Shown: positions 24,070-36,002 of the stretch, piece after piece
How the letters are laid out: every line of letters begins with the position of its first letter
How positions within the stretch are numbered: position 1 is the first letter of the stretch
Source of the DNA: Alcanivorax limicola
GTDB taxonomy: Bacteria > Pseudomonadota > Gammaproteobacteria > Pseudomonadales > Alcanivoracaceae
Direction of reading: 5' to 3'
Assembly (NCBI RefSeq): GCF_019931215.1
Contig: NZ_JAIOUB010000004.1
Location: forward strand, 310,001-374,000
DNA: 64,000 nucleotides
Program-made: the position numbers and the translations under genes
The notes under the pieces: generated by a model
The model's input: only the letters and a program-made list of their open reading frames with translations
Databases searched by the model: none
Told to the model about the DNA's origin: nothing

Positions 24070-26292
24070 GACGTCCATGCGATCAACGTTCTGGAAGCCG
24101 CGGGGCAGTTTTGCACCGCGGCGACCACGCTCACCATAATAATGCTCGAGGTCTGACGCTTTCAGGCCGATATGGCGTTTGCCCGCATAAATCAGCAGCG
24201 TGTCTTTCGGTGACAGCACCTGCATCCCCACCACGAACTCCACCCGATCCTGCACTCTGGCAGAAGGAATCGACATCATCTTGTTGCCCTTGCCGCGCGG
24301 CATCTCCGGCAATTCCTTAAGCGGGAAGATCAGCAACCGGCCTTCGTTGGACAGCACCGCAACCATATCCTGTTCGACATCCGCCACGGCCTGCGGCGGC
24401 AGCACCAGGCTGCCTTTCGGCACACTCAGTACGGTTTTGCCTGCCTTCTTGTTGGCTTGCAGATCCGCCATGCGCGCAATGAAGCCATAGCCCGCGTCGC
24501 TGGCCAGCAACCAGGCATCCCGATCCGGGCCCATCAGGGCGGCAACAAAATGCGCGCCACTGGGCGGGCTCAATCGGCCGGACAAGGGTTCGCCCTGGCC
24601 TCGCGCCGACGGCAGGGTATGCGCCAGCAGGGAATAGCTGCGCCCGGTGCTGTCGATAAAGCACACCGGCTGATTCGACTTGCCCCGCGTGGCCGACAGG
24701 AAACCGTCGCCGGTCTTGTAGCTCAGGCTCAGGGCATCCACATCATGACCTTTGGCTGCACGCACCCAGCCTTTTTCAGACAGCACTACCGTGACCGGAT
24801 CGGCGGATACCAGTTCGGTCTCGTCCAGCGCGCGGGATTCAGCGCGTGTTACCAGCGGTGAACGACGATCGTCGCCGTATTTCTCGGCGTCCTGCTTCAG
24901 TTCGCGCGCGACCAGATTTTTCATTTTGGTCATTGAACCGAGCGTCGCCTCAAGGCCTTCGCGCTCTTTCTGCAACTCATCCTGCTCGCCGCGAATCTTC
25001 ATCTCTTCGAGCTTTGCCAGATGTCGCAGTTTCAGATCCAGAATCGCTTCGGCCTGCACATCGCTGAGCCCGAACCGTTCCATCAATACCGGCTTGGGCT
25101 CGTCCTCATAGCGAATGATGCGGATCACTTCATCGATATTCAGGAAGGCCACCAGCAAGCCTTCAAGGATATGCAAGCGCTCCAGCACCTTGTCCAGGCG
25201 ATACTGCAGACGGCGACGCACGGTAATCATGCGGAACTGCAGCCACTCATTAAGAATGGTATCCAGCGGCTTGACCCGCGGCCGGCCATCAATGCCGATC
25301 ATGTTCAGGTTGATGCGGTAGTTCTTTTCCAGATCCGTGGTGGCAAACAGGTGCCCCATCAACTGTTCCACATCCACGCGGCTGGAGCGCGGTGTCACGA
25401 TCAGGCGTGTCGGATTCTCGTGATCCGACTCGTCGCGCAAATCGCTGACCATGGGCAGCTTTTTCTTGTTCATCTGATCGGCGATCTGTTCCAGCACCTT
25501 GGCGCCGGACACCTGAAACGGCAGCGCCGTAATGACGATATCGTTTTCTTCACGTTCCCAGATGGCGCGTTGCTTGACCGAGCCCTTGCCTTCCGCATAC
25601 ATGCGAATGATGTCGTTACGCGGCGTGATGATTTCCGCCTCCGTCGGGTAATCCGGCCCCTGAATGTGCTCCATCAGATCATCCAGTGAGGCACCGGGGT
25701 CTTTCAGCAGGTGAATACAGGCGGCGGCAACTTCGCGCAGGTTGTGCGGCGGGATATCGGTGCTCATGCCCACGGCGATGCCGGTGGTGCCGTTGAGCAA
25801 CACGTTGGGCAGGCGCGAGGGCAGCAGCTTCGGCTCATCCATAGTGCCGTCGAAATTTGGCACCCACTCCACGGTACCCTGCCCCAATTCCGCCAGCAGC
25901 ACTTCAGCATAGGGCGCCAGACGCGACTCGGTATAACGCATGGCGGCAAAGGATTTGGGATCATCCGTGGAGCCCCAGTTGCCCTGCCCGTCCACCAACG
26001 GGTAACGGTAGCTGAACGGCTGGGCCATCAGCACCATAGCCTCATAACAGGCCGAGTCACCGTGGGGGTGATATTTACCCAGCACATCACCGACCGTACG
26101 TGCCGATTTCTTGTACTTGGAGGTGTTTTTCAGCCCCAGCTCGCTCATCGCATAAACGATGCGCCGCTGCACGGGCTTGAGGCCATCACCGATATGCGGC
26201 AGGGCCCTGTCGAGAATGACGTACATGGAATAATCCAGGTAGGCCTTCTCAGTGTAGTCCCGCATGGAGACTTTTTCGAAATCGTCAGACAT
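24058..26292 (-). CDS. parC: DNA topoisomerase IV subunit A
   Basis: 744 residues. Breakage-reunion subunit that decatenates daughter chromosomes. The catalytic Tyr is residue 120 in [10 protein letters not shown]. The quinolone-resistance region [11 protein letters not shown] keeps Ser80 and Glu84, the wild-type residues in E. coli numbering, so the common ParC resistance substitutions are absent. It lies 38 bases downstream of parE on the same strand, forming the standard topoisomerase IV operon. Confidence 0.97.
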   Translation of the reverse strand: MSDDFEKVSMRDYTEKAYLDYSMYVILDRALPHIGDGLKPVQRRIVYAMSELGLKNTSKYKKSARTVGDVLGKYHPHGDSACYEAMVLMAQPFSYRYPLVDGQGNWGSTDDPKSFAAMRYTESRLAPYAEVLLAELGQGTVEWVPNFDGTMDEPKLLPSRLPNVLLNGTTGIAVGMSTDIPPHNLREVAAACIHLLKDPGASLDDLMEHIQGPDYPTEAEIITPRNDIIRMYAEGKGSVKQRAIWEREENDIVITALPFQVSGAKVLEQIADQMNKKKLPMVSDLRDESDHENPTRLIVTPRSSRVDVEQLMGHLFATTDLEKNYRINLNMIGIDGRPRVKPLDTILNEWLQFRMITVRRRLQYRLDKVLERLHILEGLLVAFLNIDEVIRIIRYEDEPKPVLMERFGLSDVQAEAILDLKLRHLAKLEEMKIRGEQDELQKEREGLEATLGSMTKMKNLVARELKQDAEKYGDDRRSPLVTRAESRALDETELVSADPVTVVLSEKGWVRAAKGHDVDALSLSYKTGDGFLSATRGKSNQPVCFIDSTGRSYSLLAHTLPSARGQGEPLSGRLSPPSGAHFVAALMGPDRDAWLLASDAGYGFIARMADLQANKKAGKTVLSVPKGSLVLPPQAVADVEQDMVAVLSNEGRLLIFPLKELPEMPRGKGNKMMSIPSARVQDRVEFVVGMQVLSPKDTLLIYAGKRHIGLKASDLEHYYGERGRRGAKLPRGFQNVDRMDVERK

Positions 26293-26330
26293 GTGTCACT
26301 CACTTTGACAGAGGCTCTTTCCTCAGGGAA

Positions 26331-28217
26331 TCAGATCTCTGCCAGGTTGCCTTTTTCTTCCAGCCAGACTTTGCGGTCGCCGGCACGTTTCTTGGACAAC
26401 AGCATGTCCATGATCTGGTGCGTGTCATCGCCCGCATTGATTGAAAGCTGCACCAGACGCCGGGTATCCGGCGCCATGGTGGTTTCCCGCAATTGCAGTG
26501 GATTCATTTCGCCCAGGCCCTTGAAGCGGGTCACTTGCACCTTGCCGCGTTTCTTTTCTGCGGTGATGCGATCCAGGATGCCCTGGCGCTCGTCCTTGTC
26601 CAGTGCGTAATAGACATCCTTGCCCACATCGATGCGATACAGCGGCGGCATGGCCACGAACACATGGCCGTCGCGCACCAGTGTCGGAAAGTGGCGCACA
26701 AACAGGGCACACAGCAGGGTGGCGATGTGCAAGCCGTCGGAGTCGGCATCCGCCAGAATGCAGACCTTGCCGTAGCGCAGCCCGGCAAGGTCGTCAGAAC
26801 CAGGCTCGATACCCAGTGCCACGGCGATATCATGAATTTCCTGGGAGCCCAGCACTTCCGAGGCATCCACTTCCCAGGAATTCAGGATCTTGCCGCGCAG
26901 CGGCATGATCGCCTGGAATTCGCGGCTGCGTGCCTGTTTGGCGGAGCCGCCAGCGGAGTCCCCTTCCACCAGAAATATTTCAGTGCGGGCCGGATCATCG
27001 CTGGCGCAATCCGCCAGCTTGCCGGGCAGGGCAGGGCCGGCAGTAATTTTCTTGCGCGCGACTTTTTTGGCGGCACGCAGGCGCTTTTGCGCATTGTTGA
27101 TGCACAGTTCTGCCAACCGGTCTGCATCATCGGTGTGCTGATTGAGCCACAGGCTGAAGGCATCCTTGACCACGCCGGAGACAAATGCGGCGGTCGCGCG
27201 GGAGCTGAGACGCTCCTTGGTCTGACCGGCAAATTGCGGGTCCTGCATCTTGACGCTGAGCACGTAGCAGGCGCGATCCCAGATATCTTCCGGCGACAGC
27301 TTGACGCCCCGCGGCAACAGATTGCGGAATTCGCAGAACTCGCGCATGGCTTCCAGCAGGCCCGCACGCAACCCGTTTACATGGGTACCGCCCTGCGGCG
27401 TGGGAATCAGGTTGACGTAGGATTCCGTTACCAGCTCGCCGCCTTCCGGCAACCACAGCACAGCCCAGTCCACCTGTTCGGTATCGCCGCGCATGACGCC
27501 GGTGAACGGCGCATCCGGCAGCTTCTCCCAGCCCCGGGTGGCGTCGTCAAGATATTCCACCAGGCCATCAGCGTACTGCCAGGTTTCCGTGTCGCCACTG
27601 GCGTGGTCTTCCAGAATCACTTCCAGGCCGGGACACAGCACCGCCTTGGCCCGTAGCAGGTGGCGCAGGCGCGGCACCGAAATCTTCGGAGAATCAAAGT
27701 AGCTTTCTTCCGGCCAGAAATGCAGCCGCGTGCCGGTGTTGCGTTTGCCGCAGGTATCGATCACCGCCAGGTCGTCGGTCTTCTCGCCGCTGGCAAACGC
27801 CATGCGATGCACCTGGCCGTCGCGGCGCACGGTAATTTCCAGCTTGCTGGACAGTGCATTGACCACCGACACACCCACGCCGTGCAGGCCGCCGGAAAAC
27901 TGGTAATTATTATTGGAAAACTTGCCGCCGGAATGCAGCGTGGACAGGATCACTTCAACGCCCGGCTTTTTCATTTGCGGGTGCAGGTCCACCGGCATGC
28001 CGCGGCCGTCGTCTTCCACCGACACAGAGCCGTCCTTGTAGAGCACCACGCGGATGCTGCGCGCATGGCCGGCCAGCGCCTCATCGACACTGTTGTCGAC
28101 CACTTCCTGGACCAGGTGATTGGGGCGGGTGGTATCGGTGTACATGCCCGGCCGTTTTCGTACCGGGTCGAGGCCCGACAGGACCTCGATATTCTCGGAT
28201 GTATAGGTATTGGTCAT
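26331..28217 (-). CDS. parE: DNA topoisomerase IV subunit B
   Basis: 628 residues. ATPase subunit with a GHKL ATP-binding domain (VVDNSVDEALAGH, DDGRGMPVD, SGGLHGVG), a transducer domain, and a Toprim domain (EIFLVEGDSAGGSAKQ, then DADSDG). ATG 28217 has AGGA upstream. It follows yqiA by 21 bases. This housekeeping gene shares the name parE with the unrelated toxins at 15.1 and 19.3 kb. Confidence 0.97.
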   Translation of the reverse strand: MTNTYTSENIEVLSGLDPVRKRPGMYTDTTRPNHLVQEVVDNSVDEALAGHARSIRVVLYKDGSVSVEDDGRGMPVDLHPQMKKPGVEVILSTLHSGGKFSNNNYQFSGGLHGVGVSVVNALSSKLEITVRRDGQVHRMAFASGEKTDDLAVIDTCGKRNTGTRLHFWPEESYFDSPKISVPRLRHLLRAKAVLCPGLEVILEDHASGDTETWQYADGLVEYLDDATRGWEKLPDAPFTGVMRGDTEQVDWAVLWLPEGGELVTESYVNLIPTPQGGTHVNGLRAGLLEAMREFCEFRNLLPRGVKLSPEDIWDRACYVLSVKMQDPQFAGQTKERLSSRATAAFVSGVVKDAFSLWLNQHTDDADRLAELCINNAQKRLRAAKKVARKKITAGPALPGKLADCASDDPARTEIFLVEGDSAGGSAKQARSREFQAIMPLRGKILNSWEVDASEVLGSQEIHDIAVALGIEPGSDDLAGLRYGKVCILADADSDGLHIATLLCALFVRHFPTLVRDGHVFVAMPPLYRIDVGKDVYYALDKDERQGILDRITAEKKRGKVQVTRFKGLGEMNPLQLRETTMAPDTRRLVQLSINAGDDTHQIMDMLLSKKRAGDRKVWLEEKGNLAEI

Positions 28218-28238
28218 TGGTATCCTGAATTCAGGGGG

Positions 28239-28862
28239 TTACTGCCCGGGCGATACAGACGGCAGCGTGATGCCACAGAACCGCAACAGTAGCGGAATGA
28301 ATGCATCAAAGTCATCAAAACCGTGGCTACCGCCAAGACCGCGGTACAGGTGGCAGTCCTCATACAGCGCCCAGGCGTCCCGCCAGTCTAGTGTTTCATC
28401 GCCAGTCTGCAACATCACCAGCAGCTGTTCCGGCCGGTCGATCTCCGCGACGGCATAACTGCGCAACTCCTCCACCCAGCCCCGCTTCAGCTGAAATTGC
28501 TCGCCGGTATGATAATTGGCCAGTTCACCGACGTAGTCGTCCAGCAACAGCCAGGGCCGCACGGCCGGATTGATCAGCACCGCACGCAGGTCGTGGTGGG
28601 CCGCCAGCCAGGTTGCGTAGAACCCGCCCAGCGAGGACCCCGCCAGCGCGACCGGGCCGGCGCCGGCCAGCGTCGCCTCCAGCATCGCCATGGCGCGCTT
28701 CGGTTCCGGCGGCAGCGCCGGCACATGAATACGATCGCCCGCGCCACGGGCCTCGAACCACTGCACCAGCTGCCGCGCCTTGAGAGAAGCCGGGGAGCTG
28801 TTGAAACCGTGGATATACACCAGTGAGAGCGCTTCCGACGGCGCGGGCGCGGAGGATGTCAT
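28239..28862 (-). CDS. yqiA: YqiA/YcfP-family alpha/beta hydrolase (esterase)
   Basis: 207 residues. A small esterase: the N-terminal LVYIHGFNSSPASLKA is the YqiA-family oxyanion-loop region, the nucleophile Ser is in GSSLGGFYA, and the C-terminal GGSHGFDDF carries the catalytic His. The start codon directly abuts the cpdA stop codon, so translation is coupled. The order nudF-yqiB-cpdA-yqiA-parE is shared with E. coli. Confidence 0.88.
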   Translation of the reverse strand: MTSSAPAPSEALSLVYIHGFNSSPASLKARQLVQWFEARGAGDRIHVPALPPEPKRAMAMLEATLAGAGPVALAGSSLGGFYATWLAAHHDLRAVLINPAVRPWLLLDDYVGELANYHTGEQFQLKRGWVEELRSYAVAEIDRPEQLLVMLQTGDETLDWRDAWALYEDCHLYRGLGGSHGFDDFDAFIPLLLRFCGITLPSVSPGQ

Positions 28863-29678
28863 TTAATAGCCCTTGACCGAAAAATCGACCTCGAACGTCA
28901 CGCCCTCGACCCGCGACACGCCGGTATCGATACGCCCGTCAGCGTAGAGGTCGAACCAGCGGTAGCCGGGTGCCGTGTCATCCACCGCAAAGTCGTCACT
29001 GCCCGGCTTGAACTGCACACAGGTCGACGGCACCGCGTACAGCGCCACGCCGTTACGCTCGCCCGCATACTCCTGATGCACATGCCCCCAGATGACGGCG
29101 CGGACGCCGGGGTGGCGATCCAGTACGGCAAAGAAGCGTTCGGCGCTGGCCACGACCTGGGTGTCCAGCCAGATGCACCCCATGGGCACGGGATGATGGT
29201 GCAGGCACACCATGACCGGATCATCGCCCGCCTCAGCCAATGCCTGGTCCAGGAAATCCAGATCCGCCTGATACAGCTCGCCGGGCACTTCACCGGGGAT
29301 GGTGGAATCCAGCATCACAAAGGTCCAGCCGCCCATGCGTGTCACGCAGGGGCTGACATGGGAGCGATCGGCCTTGAGGGCAGACAGCATGGGCGCGGGC
29401 TTATCGTGATTGCCTTCGAGCCAGAAGGTGGGCGCATTGAGCGGCGCCAGGGCGGCCTGCAGCCGCTCATAGGAGGCGTACGACGCATCCTGGGACAGAT
29501 CCCCGGTGGCCAGCAACAAATCAATACGCGGCTGCTCGGCACGGATCAGCTCCAGCACCTTCTCAAGGCTGTACTGCGTATTCAGCCCCAGCAGCTTGCC
29601 GGTTGTCTCTGCAAACAGGTGGCAGTCGGATAACTGCACCACGCGCAGGGGCCTGCTCTCACCCACTTGCGTCAACAT
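28863..29678 (-). CDS. cpdA: 3',5'-cyclic-AMP phosphodiesterase CpdA
   Basis: 271 residues. A metallophosphoesterase with the full set of metal-binding motifs: QLSDCH (DxH), LATGDLSQD, LEGNHDKP (GNHD/E), CLHHHP and WGHVHQE (GHxH). It lowers cAMP, so it would temper Crp/Vfr-type regulation. ATG 29678 has GGGAG five bases upstream; the in-frame GTG at 29684 lies inside that site and is unlikely. Confidence 0.93.
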   Translation of the reverse strand: MLTQVGESRPLRVVQLSDCHLFAETTGKLLGLNTQYSLEKVLELIRAEQPRIDLLLATGDLSQDASYASYERLQAALAPLNAPTFWLEGNHDKPAPMLSALKADRSHVSPCVTRMGGWTFVMLDSTIPGEVPGELYQADLDFLDQALAEAGDDPVMVCLHHHPVPMGCIWLDTQVVASAERFFAVLDRHPGVRAVIWGHVHQEYAGERNGVALYAVPSTCVQFKPGSDDFAVDDTAPGYRWFDLYADGRIDTGVSRVEGVTFEVDFSVKGY

Positions 29679-29752
29679 CCCCACTCCCTTTCCGTTCAGC
29701 CTTCTTATAAACCAAAGGTCTGATCCATTTCCAGCGACCAGGGCACACCCTT

Positions 29753-29794
29753 GTCAACCAACCCGTGTCAACCAACCGGTGTCAGCCAACCGGT
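29753..29794. repeat. Three tandem 14-bp repeats upstream of cpdA
   Basis: GTCAACCAACCCGT (29753-29766), GTCAACCAACCGGT (29767-29780) and GTCAGCCAACCGGT (29781-29794) differ by one base each. They fill part of the 144-base gap between cpdA and the DUF1249 gene. Whether they have a role or are simple expansion is unknown. Confidence 0.85.
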
Positions 29795-29822
29795 CCACCC
29801 GGGGTGTCAGCCCACGACCGGG

Positions 29823-30311
29823 TCAGGCATCAACGCGCCGCTCCCAATGGTCCGGTCGCGTGCCGCCATGCTCGTTGAGATGGCGCAGCCACTCAGCCAG
29901 AAAGCGATTCCACTGTAACTTCTCATCCTGCTGATGCATCGACGGGTTAGGGTAATCATGCCGCGCCGCCACCCGTTGATAAGGCCGGGCGGCAGTCACC
30001 TCTGCGCTGCGCGCATCGTGATACAGGCGCACCGTCAGCGCAGGCCGTGGCAACTGACTGTGCAGGGTATCCTGCTCCAGTTCCAGCATGGTCGTGTAAC
30101 GGCAGCGTTCCAGCACGCGCACCGCCATACCCCGTGCCGGACGCTCGTCAGCCAGCAGTGCCGGCAAGGTCAAATGCACCTCGTCGCGCTCCTCCAGCAT
30201 GCGCATCAGCCGCATCAGGTGCAGGTAATTGGCCTCGCACTGGACCATCATCTCGCGCAAATCCACCCGATAGCGCTGGCGTCGCGTCAGGGCTGTCATG
30301 CGCCCCGTCAT
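29823..30311 (-). CDS. DUF1249 (YqiB) family protein
   Basis: 162 residues, soluble and basic at the N-terminus. RYRVDLREMMVQCEANYLHLMRLM and the C-terminal QQDEKLQWNRFLAEWLRHL are the conserved ends of the DUF1249/YqiB family, whose gene always lies near cpdA and nudF. The function is unknown. ATG 30311 overlaps the nudF stop (ATGA), which favours it over the internal ATG at 30299. Confidence 0.85.
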   Translation of the reverse strand: MTGRMTALTRRQRYRVDLREMMVQCEANYLHLMRLMRMLEERDEVHLTLPALLADERPARGMAVRVLERCRYTTMLELEQDTLHSQLPRPALTVRLYHDARSAEVTAARPYQRVAARHDYPNPSMHQQDEKLQWNRFLAEWLRHLNEHGGTRPDHWERRVDA

Positions 30312-30940
30312 ACACCCACCCCCTGCTCGCGGCGCAGAGCGTCATGATTGAGCAACAGCCATTGCAGGGCGATCAGGCACGGTGCATTGTCCAGCACGCC
30401 GGTTTCCAGCAGTGCCGGAATGTCTGCCATCGGCACCCGGTGAACACGAATGTCTTCGCCCTCCTCCGCCGCCCCATGCAATCCGCCGGCGTTCGCCAGA
30501 TCCGCCATGGCGAAGAACAGCGTCATGCGTTCATTGCTGCCCCCCGGGCTGACCAGATAGCTGGGCAAGGGGCGCAGCTGCGTCAAGGTGATACCGGCCT
30601 CTTCCTGCGCCTCCCGGCAAATCATGTCCGCCAGCGACTCGCCCGCCTTGTCGGCGATGCCGGCGATGATCTCCAGGCACCAGGGCGTATCCCGGTAATC
30701 CAGCGCGCCGGCGCGAAACTGCTCGATCAGCAGCACCTCGTCGCGCACCGGGTCCCAGGGCAATACACCGGCCGCCTCGTTCCGGACAAACAACTCACGG
30801 GTCAGTTCGCGACTCCAGCCACCGGCAAACAGGCGGTGACGCAGGCGCAAACGATCCAGACGAAAGAAACCCCGGAACGGGCTTTCCCGCTCCAGAATCT
30901 GGACGTCATCCGGCCCGAAGGGCGCACGATAGCGGTTCAC
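30308..30940 (-). CDS. nudF: ADP-ribose pyrophosphatase NudF
   Basis: 210 residues. A Nudix hydrolase splitting ADP-ribose into AMP and ribose-5-phosphate. The Nudix box core REAQEEAG is at residues 109-116 with Glu101 upstream. The loop before Glu101 (IAGIADKAGES) has one residue more than the canonical G-x5-E spacing, which other family members may share. The likely start is a GTG at 30940. It follows thiC by 39 bases. Confidence 0.9.
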   Translation of the reverse strand: MNRYRAPFGPDDVQILERESPFRGFFRLDRLRLRHRLFAGGWSRELTRELFVRNEAAGVLPWDPVRDEVLLIEQFRAGALDYRDTPWCLEIIAGIADKAGESLADMICREAQEEAGITLTQLRPLPSYLVSPGGSNERMTLFFAMADLANAGGLHGAAEEGEDIRVHRVPMADIPALLETGVLDNAPCLIALQWLLLNHDALRREQGVGV

Positions 30941-30979
30941 CGGCCTGTCGCCGCCGGGATTACTGGAACTGACGCCATA

Positions 30980-32872
<1,893 letters not shown>

Positions 32873-32897
32873 TCAGGTATCAAAATCAGCGGTGGCG

Positions 32898-32913
32898 AGC
32901 CGGAAATCCGGCT
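32898..32913 (-). promoter_or_regulatory. Perfect hairpin in the thiC leader
   Basis: AGCCGGA-AA-TCCGGCT is a 7-bp perfect inverted repeat lying between the predicted thiC promoter and its start codon, near the 5' end of the predicted transcript. It could stabilise the message or bind a regulator. Its position is clear; its role is unknown. Confidence 0.4.
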
Positions 32914-32918
32914 GCTCC

Positions 32919-32948
32919 ACTATACGCCAGCGGGTTAAAGGGTCACAA
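32919..32948 (-). promoter_or_regulatory. Predicted sigma-70 promoter of thiC
   Basis: On the minus strand TTGTGA, 18 bases, then TATAGT matches the -35/-10 pattern well. The expected start site would leave a leader of about 70 bases before the thiC GTG, too short for a full TPP aptamer. The remainder of the gap to tolC (32949-33160) holds no gene and no feature I can name. Confidence 0.5.
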
Positions 32949-33160
32949 CCGGCTGAGGCCCCTGGATAGCCCCGGATGCCGCAAGCCCGCAGCGCAGTAT
33001 CTGCCCACAGTTTGACATGCGAACAGCTGTTAGCCTGTGAAAGGTGTACAGATTATGACCTGCGGGTCGGTCAAAGGGCCGACTTACCTGCCGGATTTCA
33101 TAGGCTTTATCGGTATCAGCCGCTACCATTGAGCGCGTCGCAAAAACAGGAATACCTATC

Positions 33161-34546
33161 ATGCGCAATGCTTTTCATCTTTTCGTTGCAGCGCTGGTGC
33201 TGACACTGGCCACCAGCGTCGGCACCGCACGGGCCGCCACCCTGGCTGACGTGCTGGAAGCCGCGTGGCAAGCCGACTCACAATGGAGCGTTGCCCTGCG
33301 CACCTGGGAAGCCGAGCAACAGAACATCACCCAGGGCCGCGCCGGCCTGCTGCCCAGCGTCAACGCCCAGTACAGCTGGCTGGACACGGAGCGTCGCTTC
33401 CCGAACAGCAACGTGCCGTCCCAGGACTTCACCAGCGAAACCATCACCCTGAGCCTGGTTCAGCCGCTGTTCCGGCCGGGTGCCTGGTACGCCTACAAGC
33501 AGTCTGACTCCGCCACCTCCGTCGGGGCGGCCAACTTCCAGCAGGCTCGCCAGGACTTCTTCCTGCGGGTATCAGAACAATACTTCGGCGTGTTGCGCGC
33601 CTGGGAAAATCTGGTCTCCATCCGCGCCGAGGAGCGCGCCATCGCCCGCCAGCTGGAACAGACGCGCGAGCGCTTCGATGTCGGCCTGGTGCCCATCACC
33701 GACGTCTACGAGGCCGAGGCCGTCTATGACCTGACCCGGGTTGAGATGATCGTACTGGAATCGGAGTTCGACATTGCCCGGGATCGCCTGGAGGCCCTGA
33801 CCGGCCGCAACTGGCAGAGCCTCGCCGCACTGCGGGACGAACTGCCATTGGGCGGCCCGGAACCGGCAGACCCGACCCAGTGGGTCACCCTGGCTCGTCA
33901 GCAGAACCCGACACTGCTGGCCGCATTGCACGAAAGCGAATCGGCGCGTCACTTCGCACGCCAGCAAACCTCCGCACAATTGCCCACCGTGGACCTGGTT
34001 GCCCAGCATCAACGTATTGACGGGGACAACTTCCAGGGCGGCGGCGGCTTGCCGGACAAGTTTCACACCAATGCCTATGGCATCGAAGTGAACATGCCGC
34101 TGTTCCAGGGTGGCGGGCTCAACAGCCGCCGCAAGCAGGCCGCCCTGCGCCATGAGGCAAGCCAGGACATCTACCAGCAGACCTGGCGCGACGTGGGCCA
34201 GCAGACGCTTGCCAGCTACCGCATGGTCAGCGCCAATGCCCAACGCATCAGCGCCCGCGCCCAGGCCATCCGGTCGGCCGAATCCGCGCTGGAGGCAACC
34301 GAAGCCGGCTATGAAGTAGGCACCCGGAATATCGTTGATGTGCTCAACGCCCAGCGCACCCTGTTCGGCGCGCGACGTGACTATGCCAACTCACGCTATG
34401 ACTACATCCTCGACAGTCTCGGGCTGAAGTCGCTGGCCGGCGTGCTTGAAGAACAGGATCTGTTGCAAGTGAACGAGTGGCTGGCGCCGCTGGATCAGGT
34501 GGAGCTGGACCGGGTCCGCGAAGAGAACCCGCTCAGCAACAACTGA
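33161..34546 (+). CDS. tolC: TolC-family outer-membrane efflux/secretion protein
   Basis: 461 residues with a signal peptide (FVAALVLTLATSVGTARA, cleavage near ARA-A, about residue 25). The mature protein has two repeats of the long helical hairpin and strand pattern of TolC; YEVGTRNIVDVLNAQRTLFGARRDYANSRYDYI is the conserved block of the second repeat. It forms the trimeric exit duct for tripartite pumps or type I secretion. No pump gene is adjacent. An AGGA lies upstream of ATG 33161. The 3' end overlaps the converging waaA by 52 bases. Confidence 0.93.
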   Translation: MRNAFHLFVAALVLTLATSVGTARAATLADVLEAAWQADSQWSVALRTWEAEQQNITQGRAGLLPSVNAQYSWLDTERRFPNSNVPSQDFTSETITLSLVQPLFRPGAWYAYKQSDSATSVGAANFQQARQDFFLRVSEQYFGVLRAWENLVSIRAEERAIARQLEQTRERFDVGLVPITDVYEAEAVYDLTRVEMIVLESEFDIARDRLEALTGRNWQSLAALRDELPLGGPEPADPTQWVTLARQQNPTLLAALHESESARHFARQQTSAQLPTVDLVAQHQRIDGDNFQGGGGLPDKFHTNAYGIEVNMPLFQGGGLNSRRKQAALRHEASQDIYQQTWRDVGQQTLASYRMVSANAQRISARAQAIRSAESALEATEAGYEVGTRNIVDVLNAQRTLFGARRDYANSRYDYILDSLGLKSLAGVLEEQDLLQVNEWLAPLDQVELDRVREENPLSNN

Positions 34547-35796
34547 TCGGAGACCGCCGCCAGCGTCTGCGCGAGAGCGCCGGTGTTGGCGGCCACAACC
34601 GCTGCTGCGGCAGCACCCTGACGCTGCCGCAACGCCGCATCACCCAACAACCCCGTGACAACCTCTGCCAGGCTATGCGCATCGCCGACGCTGGATAGCG
34701 CACCCGCTTCCGCCAGCAATGCGGCGATACGCTCGAAGTTCTCCAGGTGCGGGCCTGTCACCACCGGCACTCCCCATGCGGCTGGCTCCAGCAGATTGTG
34801 ACCACCGGCCGGCACCAGCGACCCACCCACAAAGGCCACGTCGCAGGCGCCAAACAAGGCCAGCAACTCCCCCATGGTGTCGCCCAGGTACACCTGGGTC
34901 TGCGCCGTTACTCGCTCGCCGGCACTGCGGCGCGCCATACGGAATCCGGTCTCTGTTACCAGCGCTGCCATCCGCGCAAACCGCTCCGGGTGGCGTGGCA
35001 CCAGGATCAGCAAGGCATCGGGGCAGCTCTGGCAAATCTGATGATGCGCCGCAAGGACCTGCTCATCCTCGCCACGGTGCGTACTGGCAGCGATCCACAC
35101 CGGGCGCGCGGTCCAGTCGGCGCGGATGCGCGCCGCCACCGGTCTCACGGCCTGCAGATTGGTATCGAACTTGATGCTGCCGGTAATCTCGATAGCTGCC
35201 GCCGCGGCACCGAGGCTCAGAAAGCGCCGGGCATCAACGTCACTCTGCACCAACAGCCGGGACACGCCAGCCAGCATCGGCGCTGTCAGGGCAGGCACAC
35301 GCTGATAGCCGTTGAACGTTCTGGCGGACAGCCGGCCATTGACCAGCATCACCGGCACCGCGCGCAGAGACGCCAGGGCAATCATGTTCGGCCACAGCTC
35401 GGTTTCCATGAGCAGGATCAGGCGGGGTTGGAAGGTATTGAAGAAGCGATGCAGGGCGTCCGGCGTATCCCAGGGGCAGTACACGTGGATGACGCGGTCG
35501 GCAAAGCGCTGCTGCACCTGACGGGAGGCGGTGTGCGAGGTCGTTGTCAGCACCACCGGCAGGTCCGGATACTGGCGCAACAGGGCTTCTATCAGCGCCT
35601 CTGCGGCCAGCGTTTCGCCCACCGATACCGCGTGCACCCAAATGCTGTTCTGGCAAGCGTGCCGCCCCAGGCCCAGCGCCAGACGCTCCTGCCAGCGCAC
35701 TCGGTAAGCGGGCTCCCGGCGTCCGCGCCACCATAGCCTGAGCAGCAACGCCGGTAACAGCAGGTACCACAGCAGCGAATATACAAGGCGCATCAT
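34495..35796 (-). CDS. waaA: 3-deoxy-D-manno-octulosonic acid (Kdo) transferase, paralogue 1
   Basis: 433 residues. A GT30 enzyme adding Kdo to lipid IVA from CMP-Kdo on the cytoplasmic face. An N-terminal membrane anchor (VYSLLWYLLLPALLLRLWW) is followed by the family blocks WVHAVSVGET, LMETELWPN, TGSIKFD, IAASTHRGEDE, LVPRHPERF, YLGDTMGEL and GGSLVPAGGHNLLEPA. Start codons at 35793 and 35796 are both ATG; neither has a strong ribosome-binding site. The second copy at 37879-39240 is clearly diverged, so the two may differ in acceptor use. It overlaps the end of tolC, an unusual 52-base convergent overlap. Confidence 0.93.
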   Translation of the reverse strand: MMRLVYSLLWYLLLPALLLRLWWRGRREPAYRVRWQERLALGLGRHACQNSIWVHAVSVGETLAAEALIEALLRQYPDLPVVLTTTSHTASRQVQQRFADRVIHVYCPWDTPDALHRFFNTFQPRLILLMETELWPNMIALASLRAVPVMLVNGRLSARTFNGYQRVPALTAPMLAGVSRLLVQSDVDARRFLSLGAAAAAIEITGSIKFDTNLQAVRPVAARIRADWTARPVWIAASTHRGEDEQVLAAHHQICQSCPDALLILVPRHPERFARMAALVTETGFRMARRSAGERVTAQTQVYLGDTMGELLALFGACDVAFVGGSLVPAGGHNLLEPAAWGVPVVTGPHLENFERIAALLAEAGALSSVGDAHSLAEVVTGLLGDAALRQRQGAAAAAVVAANTGALAQTLAAVSDQLLLSGFSSRTRSSST

Positions 35797-36002
35797 CACA
35801 TCAACGATCCATCGTCACAGGTCGCCGCGGACAACTGGCGGCAACGCGCATCCGGCATCCCGGCGGGCGGCGATTGTAACACAGCCCGGGACCCTCGGCC
35901 GTGCAACCCTCCGCCTGCGAGGACGACTGGATGGCGATCAGCGGAGAGCACCCGTAAACTTGCCACGTTATACTTCGCTGCTTTACCCATCGGAACCACC
36001 AG

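Noticed and set aside
32910-33010. TPP riboswitch upstream of thiC
   Set aside because: A stretch reading ACCCTTTAACCCGCTGGCG on the minus strand loosely recalls the THI-box, but the CTGAGA core and the rest of the aptamer are missing.
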